A DNA stretch of 64,000 nucleotides from Acholoe squamosa (Eukaryota; Annelida; Polychaeta; Phyllodocida; Polynoidae). The position numbers were made by a program, and so were the translations under genes. The stretch is taken from assembly GCA_949317995.1 (NCBI GenBank), contig OX439044.1:23384733-23448732 (forward strand). The letters run 5' to 3'. Under the pieces are notes generated by a model that saw nothing but the letters and a program-made list of their open reading frames with translations, made no database searches and was not told the DNA's origin. Every line of letters begins with the position of its first letter. Position 1 is the stretch's first letter. Positions 23,164 to 34,305 of the stretch are shown piece after piece.

Positions 23164-24671
23164 CCAGTGTGAAGAAACTCCAATTTTTGAGAATACCAAA
23201 ATGGCCAACATGCATTTCATGTATGCATTGATGCATGAATCCATGAAACATAAAATCGCTATCAAAATCTACCCAGAATTCCCGTATCACATATATAAAT
23301 GCACTGATATGAGGCTGTGTACAAATGACATCATGCTTTTTTGGTCTGTTTTTTACCCCCCCCCCTCCCCCTGTTTTTGGCCAATTTTGCAATGCTGGTC
23401 GGACCTAACCCCCCTCCCCCGTCTGCATGACGTAATTTGTAAACAGCCCCTATGCGCATCATATATGCATAATGCATCAAGCATTGCTTTAATATGACAA
23501 GTGGAGGTGTTGCATGATTACAGGCAATGGTTGGTAGCTATCACAAGTGATATTTTGATGTCAGAATATGAAATTTATATTTGATATCCAAGATAGTGCT
23601 ATTCTCCCAGTTGGCACAACTCGTGCATTTTACATCACTTCGACATGAAAACTCGTCATTTTTATGTAAAAAAGGTGCAATATTGATGCTTTGTGCTATG
23701 CAGGATGAGAACAAAGTCTTCTGCCTATCGCCTCATATTATTTTCATGTTCTTTACAGGCTCTCAGCTTATATCTACACCTGCAACATCCCCTCACACAG
23801 AAAAAATGAGCCTTGCGCTGTTAAACTGCTGTTCAAGAATCTAACTGAGATGGACTCTCTTCCAATACACAGACCTAGCTCGACAACAAAAAGAAACTTC
23901 ACTGTCTGTGTACCCACTCTTTATAACTATAAAAACTCACAACAGCTTGTAGACACCATTGAGGCTAATAGATACTTTGGTGCCAACCATTATGTTATCT
24001 ACAACACATCTGCAACAGGTGAAGTCAACAAACACCTGAAATACTACACCAAAAACAATATTGTTTCTGTGATCCCCTGGAACATACCTAAGGCATTATC
24101 AGAAGGCATACACTACTTTGGACAATTAGTGTCTATACAGGACTGCTTTTACAGGAGCAGGGCCATATCTAAATATGTAGTGTTCATGGATATAGATGAA
24201 GTGATAGTCCCTCGTAATACATCAACCTGGGATGAGATGATGAGAGCTGCATCCAAATCTAAAGGTGAGCCACGTCAAGGAGGTTATATCATAAGGAGCA
24301 AGTCTTTCCGGTACTGTGGAAATAAAGGAGGGAGGCAGATGGACATGGATTTGCAGGAAGAGGCTAAGCAACTAGGTATGAAGAGCGTTATTGCTCGGAC
24401 AGCCATAAGTGAACTCTTTCCATTTAAAAAAAGGAGCAAAATGATTGTAGGTTCTGATGCTGGCACCAATGTAGGGATCCATTTCATGTTTGGATATATG
24501 CCTAGTTTTGGGGATATTCTTGTGGACCCTGGCATAGGAATGCTCCACCACTATCGAAACAAGGGGACATGCAGAAAAAATTCTAAACCGGACAATTACA
24601 TGGAGAGATTTTCAAAACAGCTGATAGCCAAAGTAAAGAATATTCATGAGCAGGTGAAACATGAATCCTGA
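20802..24671 (+). CDS. glycosyltransferase family 92 (DUF23) protein, three coding exons
   Basis: Spliced model: 20802-21116, 21620-21762 and 23759-24671, giving 456 residues. Introns begin GTATGT in both cases and end TTTACAG. Phases agree: exon 1 ends on a codon and exon 2 ends two bases into a codon completed by the first base of exon 3. The N-terminus is a type II signal anchor (residues about 5-24, hydrophobic), as in Golgi transferases, followed by a Ser/Thr-rich stem with N-glycosylation sequons. The catalytic domain has FTVCVPTLYNY and a DXD-type FMDIDEVIVPR near residue 296, which in GT-A folds binds metal and the nucleotide sugar. GT92 includes C. elegans GALT-1, a galactosyltransferase; the substrate here is unknown. 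The acceptor TTTTTTTTCAG just before the ATG implies an upstream 5' untranslated exon. AATAAA is at 24969-24974. Confidence 0.85.
21620..21762 (+). other. GT92 coding exon 2
   Basis: A 143-base exon after TTACACTTTACAG, followed by a GTATGT donor at 21763. It encodes VKAVRIIGTHG and KCNLFFP, typical of the N-terminal part of the GT92 domain. Confidence 0.82.
21789..22789 (-). mobile_element. truncated piggyBac-like element in GT92 intron 2
   Basis: On the minus strand the element starts beside a TTAA (22786-22789) with CCCATTTCCAGC, a piggyBac-like terminus. Four diverged copies of a roughly 34-bp subterminal repeat around GACCTATACGTCATGCTCGC follow at about 22655-22785. The transposase N-terminal part is read at 21856-22404: an acidic leader, then the FFRIFFTLEFIAIITRETNK block of DDE_Tnp_1_7. 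A frameshift near 21940 moves reading to the frame with FLGLTFLMGLLKKPD, and reading ends at 21789. The catalytic core and the other terminus are missing, so it cannot move. It lies antisense to the gene, 26 bases from exon 2. Confidence 0.85.
22866..22975. repeat. dispersed inverted copy of the 9240-10435 satellite unit
   Basis: TGACAAATAGTGACTAAGTGCTG occurs here in two partial copies; its complement is the core of the satellite array at 9240-10435. Written as the 20-base core it is CAAATAGTGACTAAGTGCTG. Confidence 0.75.
23114..23158. repeat. TA microsatellite
   Basis: Pure TA run in GT92 intron 2. Confidence 0.95.
23702..23790 (+). repeat. copy 2 of the 89-bp duplicated intron/exon edge
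   Basis: Its last 32 bases are the start of GT92 exon 3 and the rest is the end of intron 2. It pairs with 20677-20765. Confidence 0.9.
23759..24671 (+). other. GT92 coding exon 3, catalytic part
   Basis: It begins after TTCTTTACAG and reads through SAYIYTCNIP into KRNFTVCVP and the DXD motif, ending with a TGA. The earlier start preserves the phase and adds a conserved block missing from the plain ORF at 23850. Confidence 0.85.
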
Positions 24672-24706
24672 TGCTATTTCCTATTTCATATGCATGATAC
24701 TGTCTA

Positions 24707-25706
24707 CAGTAAAACTTGGTTACAACGAACTAGTTGTCACAGCCTTAAAAAATTCGTTATAACCAAATTTCGTTGTAACCAAGTTCAGCACTTCAGGAAG
24801 ATTTAATGATACTTCAGACCCCTTTGACATATAGGTAGAGTAAAATCAAGTTATACAGGCTAACAATGTCTGTTATAATGAAATTCTGGTTATAAAATGC
24901 ATATGGTTTTCTCCCAATTTTCTCCCCTACTGCTGTCTGCTAAATAAGTTCCTTTATAGCAACCATATAATAAAACATGTACAATAATGTTTAGGCTTTC
25001 TCAAATGTGGTGAAGGTGGGGGGGGATTCAGCCTCACTGCCCCATCATACCCCCCCCCCCCCCCCCCCCGGGAAACTTCAGAGGGACAGAGGTCCCCTCA
25101 TACACCTGTCCAAACTTCTCCCACCTCTCCTGCTGCTCAGACTAGCTCTAGAGGCGGGTGACACATTCCCCTCACTCCCCCACCTCTCCTGCCGCTCAGA
25201 CTAACTCTAGGGGTGAGTGACACCTTCCCCTCACTCCCCCACCTCTCCAGCCGCTCAGACTAGCTCTAGGGGCGGGTGACACCTTCCCCTTACTCCCCCA
25301 ACCTCTCCTGCCGCTCAGACTAGCTCTAGGGGTGAGTGACACCTTCCCCTCACTCCCCCGCCTCTCCTGCCGCTCAGACTAACTCTAGGGGTGAGTGACA
25401 CCTTCCCCTCACTCCCCCACCTCTCCTGCTGCTCAGACTAGCTCTAGAGGCGGGTGACACCTTCCCCTCACTCCCCCAACCTCTCCTGCCGCTCAGACTA
25501 GCTCCAGGGGAGCATTTATATTATATTTTCCAACTTTAGAGTTCCAAATAACTTTGTTATAAGCAAGTGTATGCCTAAAGTACTTCGTTGTAACCAAGTT
25601 CCTTTACTATAGGAATGTATGAGACAAATTTGTGATTGGGCAGTTTTGTTTGTTATATCCAAATTTCGTTGTAAGGGAGTTTGTTATAACCAAGTTACAC
25701 TTTTGT
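24707..25706. mobile_element. compound pogo/Tigger-like miniature element
   Basis: The left end is TA followed by CAGTAAAACTTGGTTACAAC. Matching inverted ends occur twice on the right, near 25582-25612 and 25660-25700 (TTATAACCAAGTT). Short hairpins of the same ACTTGGTTACAACGAA motif lie inside. A CAGT start with a TA duplication suggests the pogo branch of Tc1/mariner. No transposase is inside. Confidence 0.55.
25119..25510. repeat. 59-bp minisatellite
   Basis: About seven copies of a 59-60-bp C-rich unit, containing CTCAGACTAGCTCTAGGGG and ACACCTTCCCCTCACTCCCC. It sits inside the 24707-25706 element. Confidence 0.93.
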
Positions 25707-25891
25707 ATTTTTGATATCAAACTGTGTTACAAATTAAAACTGTTTTACAATACAATAGCGCAGTTATTACTGCCCATTCGGCAAAAACGTTTTTTCGACG
25801 TTTGCAAACGTTTTCATTTGGTTTGGATATAAAAACGTTTTAAAAATGTTACTTTTCATTGAAAAACGTTCTTAATCGGTTTTTTTTCAAC

Positions 25892-25968
25892 CAATTTTCA
25901 ACCAAATAAAACGTTTGCTTTTTCAACCAAATAAAACGTTTTTTTATTTACATTTCTTTTACTTGTAT
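25892..25968. repeat. 77-bp direct repeat, copy 1
   Basis: This starts ATTTTCAACCAAATAAAACG and ends TTACTTGTATT. It recurs at about 27001-27077, so the pair brackets a DIRS head fragment. Confidence 0.85.
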
Positions 25969-26995
25969 TATAATCTATGTGTGCATTTATTATAATTAAA
26001 TATATGACAGAGGTTATTAGTACAAGTAACTCCACCTGGGACCTCACTGGTCACTGCATGTGTGAAGGTGTCCCACCTCCTGACCGCTTCGGGGTCAACC
26101 TCTCTCTCACAGTACCACACAGTTTCACACACCCCACAGGTAGCCATATTGGTTCTTGGGTCCCAGGAGGGAAATATCTTGGCTTTTACCATGCCTCCAG
26201 TAGGGTAAAATTGGGTAGTATCGCGCATGCTGTAGTATCGTGCATATGTATTTCATTATGTATATTAACAAAGATATTCGAGATATTTCAAAATTCCTTT
26301 TTCCAATAAGTAGGCATGTTCCTTCTGCTTTTATTTCAGTACAGTTTCTGAACCTGCACTGCATGTGTTTTTTCAGAACCAAACATATACTTATAGGTGT
26401 CTCAGTTGTCATTTCTACTGCATAATTTACAAGTGAATTCTCATAGAGAACAATGTTAATTAGATTAAGGGTTGTATCGCGCATATCTTGATGTAGTATC
26501 GCACACATCTTATAGGATACTAAATTAAAACTTAAAACCAAAGTAAGATGAAGGAAATAAGTGAGTTGGTACCTATGGAAGTGATGCAACACATGTATAA
26601 TTTTGACAACCCAACCCCCAAGCTGAGAGGTGTGACAGCAGTCACCCTGAGCCTTGTTGTTTCATACCTAAATCACAGCTAAAGGTGTGAATGCATGTGC
26701 GCGATATAAGCCCTATGGGAAAACACAGTACATTTGGGTTATATCGTGGATTGCGCGATATAACCTAAAGGGCCACGATATAACCCAAACAATTACATAG
26801 TCTTCAGTACCCCCATCTCTCACCATGCGGCAGACCAAACAGTGCAGTTTCCCATGGGTGGTGAGCGCGACTGAGGTCCATATATGTACACGTCATAACA
26901 TCGATTCCCAGTCTACTGTACCTTATGCAGGGTGGCATATTTTGGTTGTATCGTGTCTTGGTGCGCGATACTACCCAATTTTACCCTACCAGGAG
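25969..26995 (+). mobile_element. fragment of a DIRS-type element head, split by a miniature transposon
   Basis: Bases 25969-26202 match 27955-28182 closely (leader and first codons of DIRS ORF1), and nine more matching bases resume at 26987. The 784 bases between are an inserted miniature element. The fragment stops after CCAGGAG and the 77-bp repeat begins again. Confidence 0.85.
26203..26986. mobile_element. 784-bp TA-flanked miniature inverted-repeat element
   Basis: The terminal inverted repeats are 25 bp and perfect; they start GGGTAAAATTGGGTAGTATC. TA is duplicated at 26201-26202 and 26987-26988. The paralogous empty site at 28176-28190 reads CCAGTACCAGGAG with one TA, which fixes the ends exactly. 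Subterminal copies of GTAGTATCGCGCA-type motifs recur near 26230 and 26470-26510. There is no coding capacity. TA duplication suggests Tc1/mariner/pogo mobilisation. Confidence 0.92.
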
Positions 26996-27000
26996 TACCA

Positions 27001-27077
27001 ATTTTCAACCAAATAAAACGTTTGCTTTTTCAACCAAATAAAACGTTTTTTATTCACATTTCTTTTACTTGTATTGG
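27001..27077. repeat. 77-bp direct repeat, copy 2
   Basis: Near-identical to 25892-25968. Confidence 0.85.
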
Positions 27078-27945
27078 GTCAAGCTCATGAGTTTGCAACA
27101 AATAAAAGTGAAAAAATCGTAAAAAATAAATCTTTCTTTTCTAATAATTTGTCAATTGCAATGGAAAATATAGGTCTTCAAGAACATGCACAAGAAATTT
27201 CATGATATAGGTATGAATATTTCTTGGGAAATTTTTATCATGAAAATACCTTGTAAAATGATAGTTTTGATCACTGTCCCAGAAATTGGAATATTTTCTG
27301 ATAAAAAGGCCTCTTGCTAAGCAACTATTAGGAATAGAACAAAATGGATAGCACCATTGGATTCCTTGGCATCGATTTAGGGGGGGGTAGGTAACCTTAA
27401 AATTTTCATAGGATGATTACTACTGATGCTAGGATCTCCAACATTTTAACTTCTCCTGTATTTCATATGGCTCCATATGACCCCATATGACCCCATATGG
27501 CGTAACGGACGCGTAACGGACACTCTTAACATGGTCGTTTTGTGACATTGAGATGAAAACATTGTAAAAATGCAGAAAATCCATATTTTTGAATTCTGAA
27601 AGAGTCTATTTACATCTACAGAAAATCCCAAATCGTTCCATGGGATTTTCACGCACCTGTCTATCTAATTTGTATTTTTAAATATTTTTCAAAGAAAAAA
27701 AGTAACAGATTATTTTTTTATTTCTTTTTGAATAGGATTTTTCCAGAAAAGACAGAAAGTTGGGAAAATATAGTAAAAACTCTTTAATCACATCATAGGA
27801 ATGGTAATGATATCAACTTTGTCATAGATAGTAATCTGATTTATAATACCATCTCTTTCTCTTTGCATTTTCGAAATGAAATTTTGATAGTGTCTTTGTG
27901 ACATTCTCATATATGGGGTCTGTGGCATCTTCATGAGCTTCACCC
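27078..27945. other. noncoding sequence
   Basis: AT-rich, with no gene recognised. It contains a small tandem of CATATGACCC near 27467-27500. Confidence 0.45.
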
Positions 27946-28171
27946 TATTATAATCTATGTGTGCATTTATTATAATCATATATATGTCAGAGGTTATTAG
28001 TACATGTAACTCCCACCTGGGACCTCACTGGTCACTGCGTGTGTGAAGGTGTCCCACCTCCTGACCGCTTCGAGGTCAACCTCTCTCTCACAGTACCACA
28101 CAGTTTCACACACCCCACAGGTAGCCATATTGGTTCTTGGGTCCCAGGAGGGAAATACCTTGGTTTTTACC

Positions 28172-29473
28172 ATGCCTCCAGTACCAGGAGCACAAAGGAA
28201 CTGCAAAACATGTGGCTACAACACACTCCACCCACTGGAGCCAAATGTACCTTGGATATTATGAACATGTCCATGAGCCATGAGGTCCAAGTTGGTCAAG
28301 GTGGGTGAGGGTGAGGATCATGGTGGGAGAGCTAGTGGTGACTCAGACTGGTCTGAACCAAAGTCTGAAGGTGAGGAACACACTACACCTGAGGATTTTG
28401 AGGGAGTTCAGGCCTGCTTGGAGGCTCAGCAGACCCAACTATCTTCCTTCAGAGGAGAACTCACCACACTTCAGTCTACTTTATCAGAAGTGAGGACAGG
28501 CATGGACTTACTCCTCAAGGCCAACCCCACACCAGGGCCTCTACCTGGAGGGAGTGGGGAGGGGCAGGCACCCACCAACAACAGTGACCTATTTGGTGGT
28601 GATAGACCACCACCAGGCCCTCTCCCTATCTCCTCAGACACAGGGTTCACAAACTCAGATGGGAGTACACACACCAAGAGGAGGATCAAAAAAAAGAAGA
28701 AGGATAGATTCTCACTCAGGAAGCACTCACCTCATGGGGTTACTACCCCCAAGAGGTTTGACCAGTTGATGGGAGCTCTTTCTAGACTGCAAACAGTGCA
28801 TCTACAGAAGGTTCCCCCTACCCCACATGCAGGTAACATACAGTATCATATTCAATACCTGTGTGACAGATCCGCCATGGATATTGATAAACTTGATACA
28901 CTGTTGGAGTATGATGCTGCAGTCAGGGATAGGGCCAACACCTATGGAGCCAGAGCTTTTGTTTATGGTGATGAGCAATTAGTTGCCCAGTACCTGGCTG
29001 GGGGTAGTGGTGGTAGCTCTACCAAAGCCCAGGAGGGTGACTCAGACACTCCATGCATCAGATACAACTTCTTCAAATCTTGTGGTAGTGGCTCTTCATT
29101 TAACAGGAGGCATGTATGTATGCACTGTGAATCTGCAGACCACAAGGCCAAGGAGTGCACCAATGTGAAGAAGCAGCCTGCGGTGTCTACATAACGCCCC
29201 ATCAGCACCTCCTTTGGCCACGGGAAGTGCAGCGATGTCGGGGAGTTCATTACGGACTTATCTACGGCATCTCCCATCAGTACCCCTCGGACGCCACAAG
29301 GCTTAACTACAATGAAATTATTAGCGGGCACCCCCATTGGTGCCTCTCAACTTCTCCACGAAGCCGAAGACAGCGACGGCGGACTTATTTGCACATATGA
29401 TGGTTTTTCTTGTAAAAACAAAGAAATTAATGCAATTCCGGTACACAATTGGTGTTCTTTTGACGAGAAATAA
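28172..29473 (+). pseudogene. DIRS element ORF1, Gag-like with zinc motifs
   Basis: The frame starts at the ATG at 28172 and stays in phase to the TAA at 29471. In-frame stops lie at 28262-28264, 28274-28276 and 29192-29194. Near the N-terminus is a Cys pair in NCKTCGYNTLHPLEP. The middle is acidic, then Pro/Gly-rich, with a basic KRRIKKKKK patch. Near the third stop is a Cys/His cluster, CIRYN...HVCMHCESADHKAKEC, resembling the zinc knuckle of DIRS Gag proteins. The parallel copy at 26195 is hit by the miniature transposon at its fourth codon. Confidence 0.7.
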
Positions 29474-29565
29474 AATTTGAATCAATTTGAATAAAATTTG
29501 AATCACTCATGGTAAAAGCGATTGTATTGAAAAAACAGATCCTCTCTCAGGCCCTCTTCTAGATT

Positions 29566-31595
29566 CAAGATTTTTTTTTCAAGATTCAAGATGGCTTTAT
29601 TGACTAATGTACAGGTACACTTATGTCAGCACCAGGTTTTCATTTACAATGTTGTAGACAGATTTTATATATGAGTATATACAGTTCACAGCCCCTGGCC
29701 TTTTAGATGATTTGCAATATGGGGCCACTGCTAGTATTTGAGAAAGTTTCCTAGTGTCATCGTGTCTTTTATAGTAATCAACGAACTTGAGGTATTTTGT
29801 TTCAAACACTGACCGTGCATTTCTCATCTCGGGCATGTTACAATGTAAGAAGACATGATTGACATCTTGCACAGCATTACAGAATGTGCACTTAGAATTG
29901 ACAGGTTTCTTTCCTCTATATCTTCTTGACAGGCTGTCAAGTGTACGGTTATTGTCAGTCCGGAGTTTAGCAATAATGGTTCTAATTTTAGGTGATTCTG
30001 TATGCGTTAGGTATTCACGCTCTTCATAAATGTCATTGAGATCATCTTTACACATCTTGATAATTCTACACTTGCTAGTATTCTCTGGGTTATCAATGTA
30101 CTGGTTGTATTTCTGAATATGTGCATAATTTAACCTTCTCTTTATATTGTTTTTGAGTGAGGACTTTGACCAAACATAAGGATCGAGCCAGACATTCTTA
30201 CAACCGATTTTAAACAAGAGGTATTTGATGTCTTTAAGCCATTGGTGGTTTTCACTCTTCATAGTAGAGAAGGCCTCATTTAGAATAGGGTTTTTCGATC
30301 CATGCTCAAGCCTCAGCCAATATAGAATGTTCAGTACGATTATTTTGGATTCAATAGGAAATCTCCCTAACTCGCCTAGTGCAAGAGTAGTACTTGCATA
30401 TTTTGATATACCCAGAGCAAACTTGCAACTTGTAGAGTAAAACACTTCTACCGGACAGGCCTTTCTGACGCCTTCAGAGGTTAAGTCCTCAATTATAAGA
30501 GTTACCGGTTGCTTTCTGTACGCAGACAGGATTTTGATTTTGTCACAGATATTGGCTAGAGTCACATAAGCTACCTGTGTTTTCTTATAGAATCTACAAG
30601 ATAATATGTTTATATCCTCGACACCTAACAGTTTAAATAGTGTTAACAGATCTCTTTTTGATTTTACCTCAGATCCACTTATAGATATAGAACAGTTACT
30701 AGATGGCATACCCCATACTGGGCATCCGTATAAAAGGATAGGGTCGATCTGCTTGTCAAACAGGGACATAAACAATTTAGTGGATACATTCTGCGATGTA
30801 CTCAAGGCTTGTCTAATAGAGAATAGTGCACGCTTTGCCTTTAAAATCCTTTCTGATTTCATTTTCTTTAGACTCCCATCCCGAGATAGAAGTAAACCTA
30901 AATATTTATATGAGGACACACATTCTAGTAAATTATCTTGAAAAAAAGATTTGTATTGACATCACCCTTGCTTGAGACAAAACCATAATTTTTGTTTTCT
31001 TCGTATTAACTGAGAGTTTCCACATTTGGCAGTATCTGTCAAGCCTGTTCAGACTCTCCTGAAGACCAGCTTCTGATCTGGAGATCAGGACTAAGTCATC
31101 TGCCCATGAGAGTGAATTCATAGATATATCACCAAGATGAACAGGGTCACAGTTTTTGTCGAATATTTCATGGAGGTCATTCTGAAATAGGTTTGATAGA
31201 GTAGGGCTAAGATTGCATCCTTGTTTTACACCTGTTGTTGATATGAAGCTCTCAGTTATGCCACAGTCAGTTTTTATAGCATACTTGTTCCGGTCATAGG
31301 CTGCTCTAATGACTCGATATGTGTTACCTGATATTCCTGCCTTTAGGAGTTTGTAGAAAAGGCTTGGTCTGTCTATTGAGTCAAAGAATTTAGAAAAATC
31401 AACAAAGGCTATGTAGAGCCTACCCTTTTGATTTTTAACATATTTGTTGAATAGAGTGTTGAGAATCATAATATTATCTTCTGTTCTTCTCTTTTCCTTA
31501 AAGCCATTTTGATTTATACTCCAGAAGTCTTTCCCCTCCAGATAGTCAACAATTCTGTCATTAATGATTCTAGTGATTGGCAAAGAGCCAACATG
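29566..31595 (-). mobile_element. 5'-truncated LINE inserted antisense in the DIRS element
   Basis: A minus-strand LINE with an RT domain and a 3' tail. The 3' end reads GTCAATAAAGCCATC followed by TTGAATC/A-rich repeats at about 29566-29600. No endonuclease remains; the 5' break is at about 31595, where DIRS-type coding sequence resumes. Confidence 0.85.
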
Positions 31596-31643
31596 GCCGA
31601 CGGAGGACACATGTGAGGCATTTTGTGCTGGCGAAATTGTCAA
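29621..31643 (-). pseudogene. LINE reverse transcriptase, C-terminal two thirds of ORF2
   Basis: Two minus-strand frames: 30933-31643 (RT palm) and 29621-30919 (thumb and C-terminus). Motifs are FVDFSKFFDSID, GVKQGCNLSPTLSNLF and WADDLVL, the last a Trp variant of the usual F/YADD. The downstream frame starts in SSYKYLGLLLS, standard after the palm, and has a late Cys cluster, CTFCN...HVFLHC. A frameshift near 30920-30960 separates them. The last codons at the 5' end (31595-31643) are DIRS-derived. Confidence 0.85.
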
Positions 31644-32113
31644 AAATACTTCATATCAGGTCAGTAGTGATCAATCCTGTCCCCTCGGTGTGTCTGGCGA
31701 TGGTACATGTCCTTCTGCTGTTAGTCCAGGCCTTATTTTGGTTGAAAAGGTTAGAAACTCCCCACAGACAGAAAATCAAATTACCTGCTGATATTGTGAC
31801 TCACATTCATACCACTGATGATATTGTGTCTTGCATTCATACCGCTGATGACATTGTGCCTTGTACTGATATTCCTGTTGACATTGTGAGTAGTATTGAT
31901 GCTTCTGTGGATGTTGTCTATGACTGTATTGATGCTGTTGGTGACAAAGGATCTGACACCAACACTTATGTGGGTCTTGGTATTGATCACTGTTACACTG
32001 AAGTGTGCATGGATCAATTTTACATGGATGATGATGGTGATTCTGGCATTGAAGTTGATGATTCGTGTGCTGATGAATCGACATCAACCCCAGTTGGTGA
32101 TACCAATGCATGA
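31596..32113 (+). pseudogene. DIRS element acidic segment with 10-residue repeats
   Basis: After the LINE insertion, one plus frame (to 31791) gives EDTCEAFCAGEIVK-type sequence, then the frame changes. The second frame carries five tandem 30-bp repeats at about 31787-31936, encoding DIVTHIHTTD-type decapeptides. An Asp-rich end follows, to 32113. It lies between Gag-like and RT segments, so I assign it to the DIRS polyprotein; the function is unknown. Confidence 0.5.
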
Positions 32114-32317
32114 GTCGCTGTTATTTCTAAAATGTTACCTCATTATCATACACTGGTGGCTGTTGTCAGTTTAGAGGACAAATTGGGGCATGTTATTGAA
32201 GATGTTTATTTTGACTGTGTTCTCAATTGTTGCTTATGTGCTCACTATGCAGGCCCAGTACAGTCCTAATTAAAACCTTGTAGGGTAGCAGCAGAATACT
32301 ATCACTATCCTGATCAA

Positions 32318-33680
32318 ATGTGTCAAGCAGATGAATTTGTGTTAGCAGGAATATTCCATGGTTTCAAAATTGTAGACGACATATCCATACCTGGTTATGA
32401 TAGGTCCAACTATGAGAGATTCTTGAATGATGAATTCAGGGTTCAAATGTGTGCTAGTGTAGAGTCAGAATTGGCTTCTGGTAGAATAACTCTTGCTGAT
32501 AGGGAACCGGTGTGCATTCATAGTATGGGCGCGGTTCCAAAGAAAGATGGAAGCCTGCATCAGATCACAGATTGTAAGCGCCCACTAGGGGATTCAATTA
32601 ACAATTTTATGTCTACCACTTGTGAAAAGTTTACCTACAAGTCTGTGGACCATATAACTAGCATGCTTCGCCCCAAAGATTACCTCACAGTCATAGACCT
32701 AGCTGCTGCATACTGTTCAGTGAACATTTATCCAGAAGAGACAGTGTATCATGCCTTCAGATTAGATCTAGGTGATGGTCGCAAAGTGTACTTTGATAGA
32801 TCCCTGAGTTTTGGGCTGAAAGTGGCTCAATATATTTTCACCCAGCTCGGGGAATATATAGCCAGATATATGCTTCGCAGGGGTGTGGTTAGGGTCTCCA
32901 ACTACATCGATGACCTTCGATATAAAGTGGAAGAAGGTGACATCTCCCTCACAACAAACAATTTGCTTAGGCCTGTTGATAGACTCTGTGGGAATGTCTG
33001 TCAGCTTGCTCCCAGACAAGCTGAAGAGCCTGCATGATCTCATTCATTCCTTTGATCGAAAGTCTGTGGCAACAAAAAAGGGAACTTTAAAGCCTGGCTG
33101 GTATCCTGGCCCACTGCACGACAGTTGTGTGCGGTGGGCGCACATTCTCACGTCTAGTCATAACCTTAATCAATTCCCTCAAGGAACAACATCATGTAGC
33201 CAAGCTTAATGCCCAGTTCGGTGCCGACTTACTCTGGTGGAAGTCATTTTCTGTAGTCTTTAACAGCAAGGCAAAACTTCTGTGCCCGTCAGAGCCATCT
33301 GTCTATATTTACACGGATTCATCGTCAAAAGGCTTTGGGGCTTATCTGGAAGGTGATTGGCTATATGGGGTGTGGAACTTGAAGGACATCTTGGAACTCC
33401 CTATGTATTCCGACCACCACAGTTTGATGACTTAAGCACCAACTTCAATGGTCAAGAGTTGTGGCCGGTCCTCATGGCTATAGTTAGGTGGGGTCCGGTG
33501 CTACATGATACTACCCTATATGTTAGATTGGACAATACACAAGTGTGTCAGATGATTAGAATGGGTAGATCCAAGAACACCACAGCCATGAGCCTTCTGC
33601 ATGAACTTTTTTGGCTGTGTTTTGTATATATAGTTTACATTCAAGTGATTTATATATTCGTTCCAAAGACAATTCTTTTT
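32318..33680 (+). pseudogene. DIRS reverse transcriptase and RNase H
   Basis: RT at 32318-32960 has GAVPKKDGSLHQITDCKRP, VIDLAAAYCSV and the catalytic YIDD. Reading shifts frame near 32945 and continues through LLPDKLKSLHDLI and VCGGRTFSRL. RNase H shows YIYTDSSSKGFGAYL at about 33308, then shifts again, with NFNGQELWPVLMA and LDNTQVCQMI. YIRSKDN-type sequence ends at about 33677, exactly where the LINE A-tail begins. The style of these blocks matches DIRS/Ngaro rather than gypsy. Confidence 0.82.
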
Positions 33681-34043
33681 TTTAACACATTTAAACTTTA
33701 TTTGGTCTAGAGATATTTCATCATGTTGACATAGGCACGGTGTATACAAATTCTCGTGAGCTGGTTATAATACCATTGATATAAAATAACCTATGCACAT
33801 ACGGTGATATATTATCTAGTTACCCATATTATAAGGTAATTTACGTAATAATAACATGACCAAACAGTTAATGACCAGATCGTCATTTAGAAAATGTTGT
33901 TATGATCTGGCCATATAAACTCCTACCACTCTTCATATAATTATAAATGTATAATAACAATATTTTGAACAATTTGGGACACTCTGGTCTACTTTAACTA
34001 CAATAATAATTGTTTCCCTCCCCTTAGCATTTTACAATAGAAT

Positions 34044-34305
34044 TTTACAACATGCATTGGTACTGTCAGATTCGAATTATACATTGATAGAGTCGATTAA
34101 GACTTTCTTAGATATAGCCTTGAATTTATCTATTTCTCTTACATTTCTAATATCAGTTTCTGGATTGTTCCAGGTTTACAACATGCATTGGTACTATCCA
34201 ATTTGAATTATACATTGATAGAGTCCATTAAGACTTTCTTAGATATAGCCTTGAATTTATCTATTTCTCTTACATTTCTAATATCAATTTCAAGATTGTT
34301 CCAGG
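34044..34305. repeat. 131-bp tandem duplication in LINE 3' end
   Basis: Two head-to-tail copies, 34044-34174 and 34175-34305, cover the last codons of the LINE ORF2 and the adjacent 3' region. They differ at roughly ten positions. Confidence 0.92.

Noticed and set aside
23850..24671. GT92 as a single-exon gene starting at 23850
   Set aside because: The frame continues upstream to an acceptor at 23758, and two further exons join in phase, adding conserved blocks.
26125..26592. 155-codon minus ORF in the 784-bp element
   Set aside because: It runs across the insertion boundary into the DIRS head and has no transposase motif.
25968..28206. Paired antisense ORFs with a CGVC...WYC motif at the two DIRS heads
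   Set aside because: Both are antisense to the DIRS leader and conserved only because the DNA is duplicated; no start or downstream coding support.
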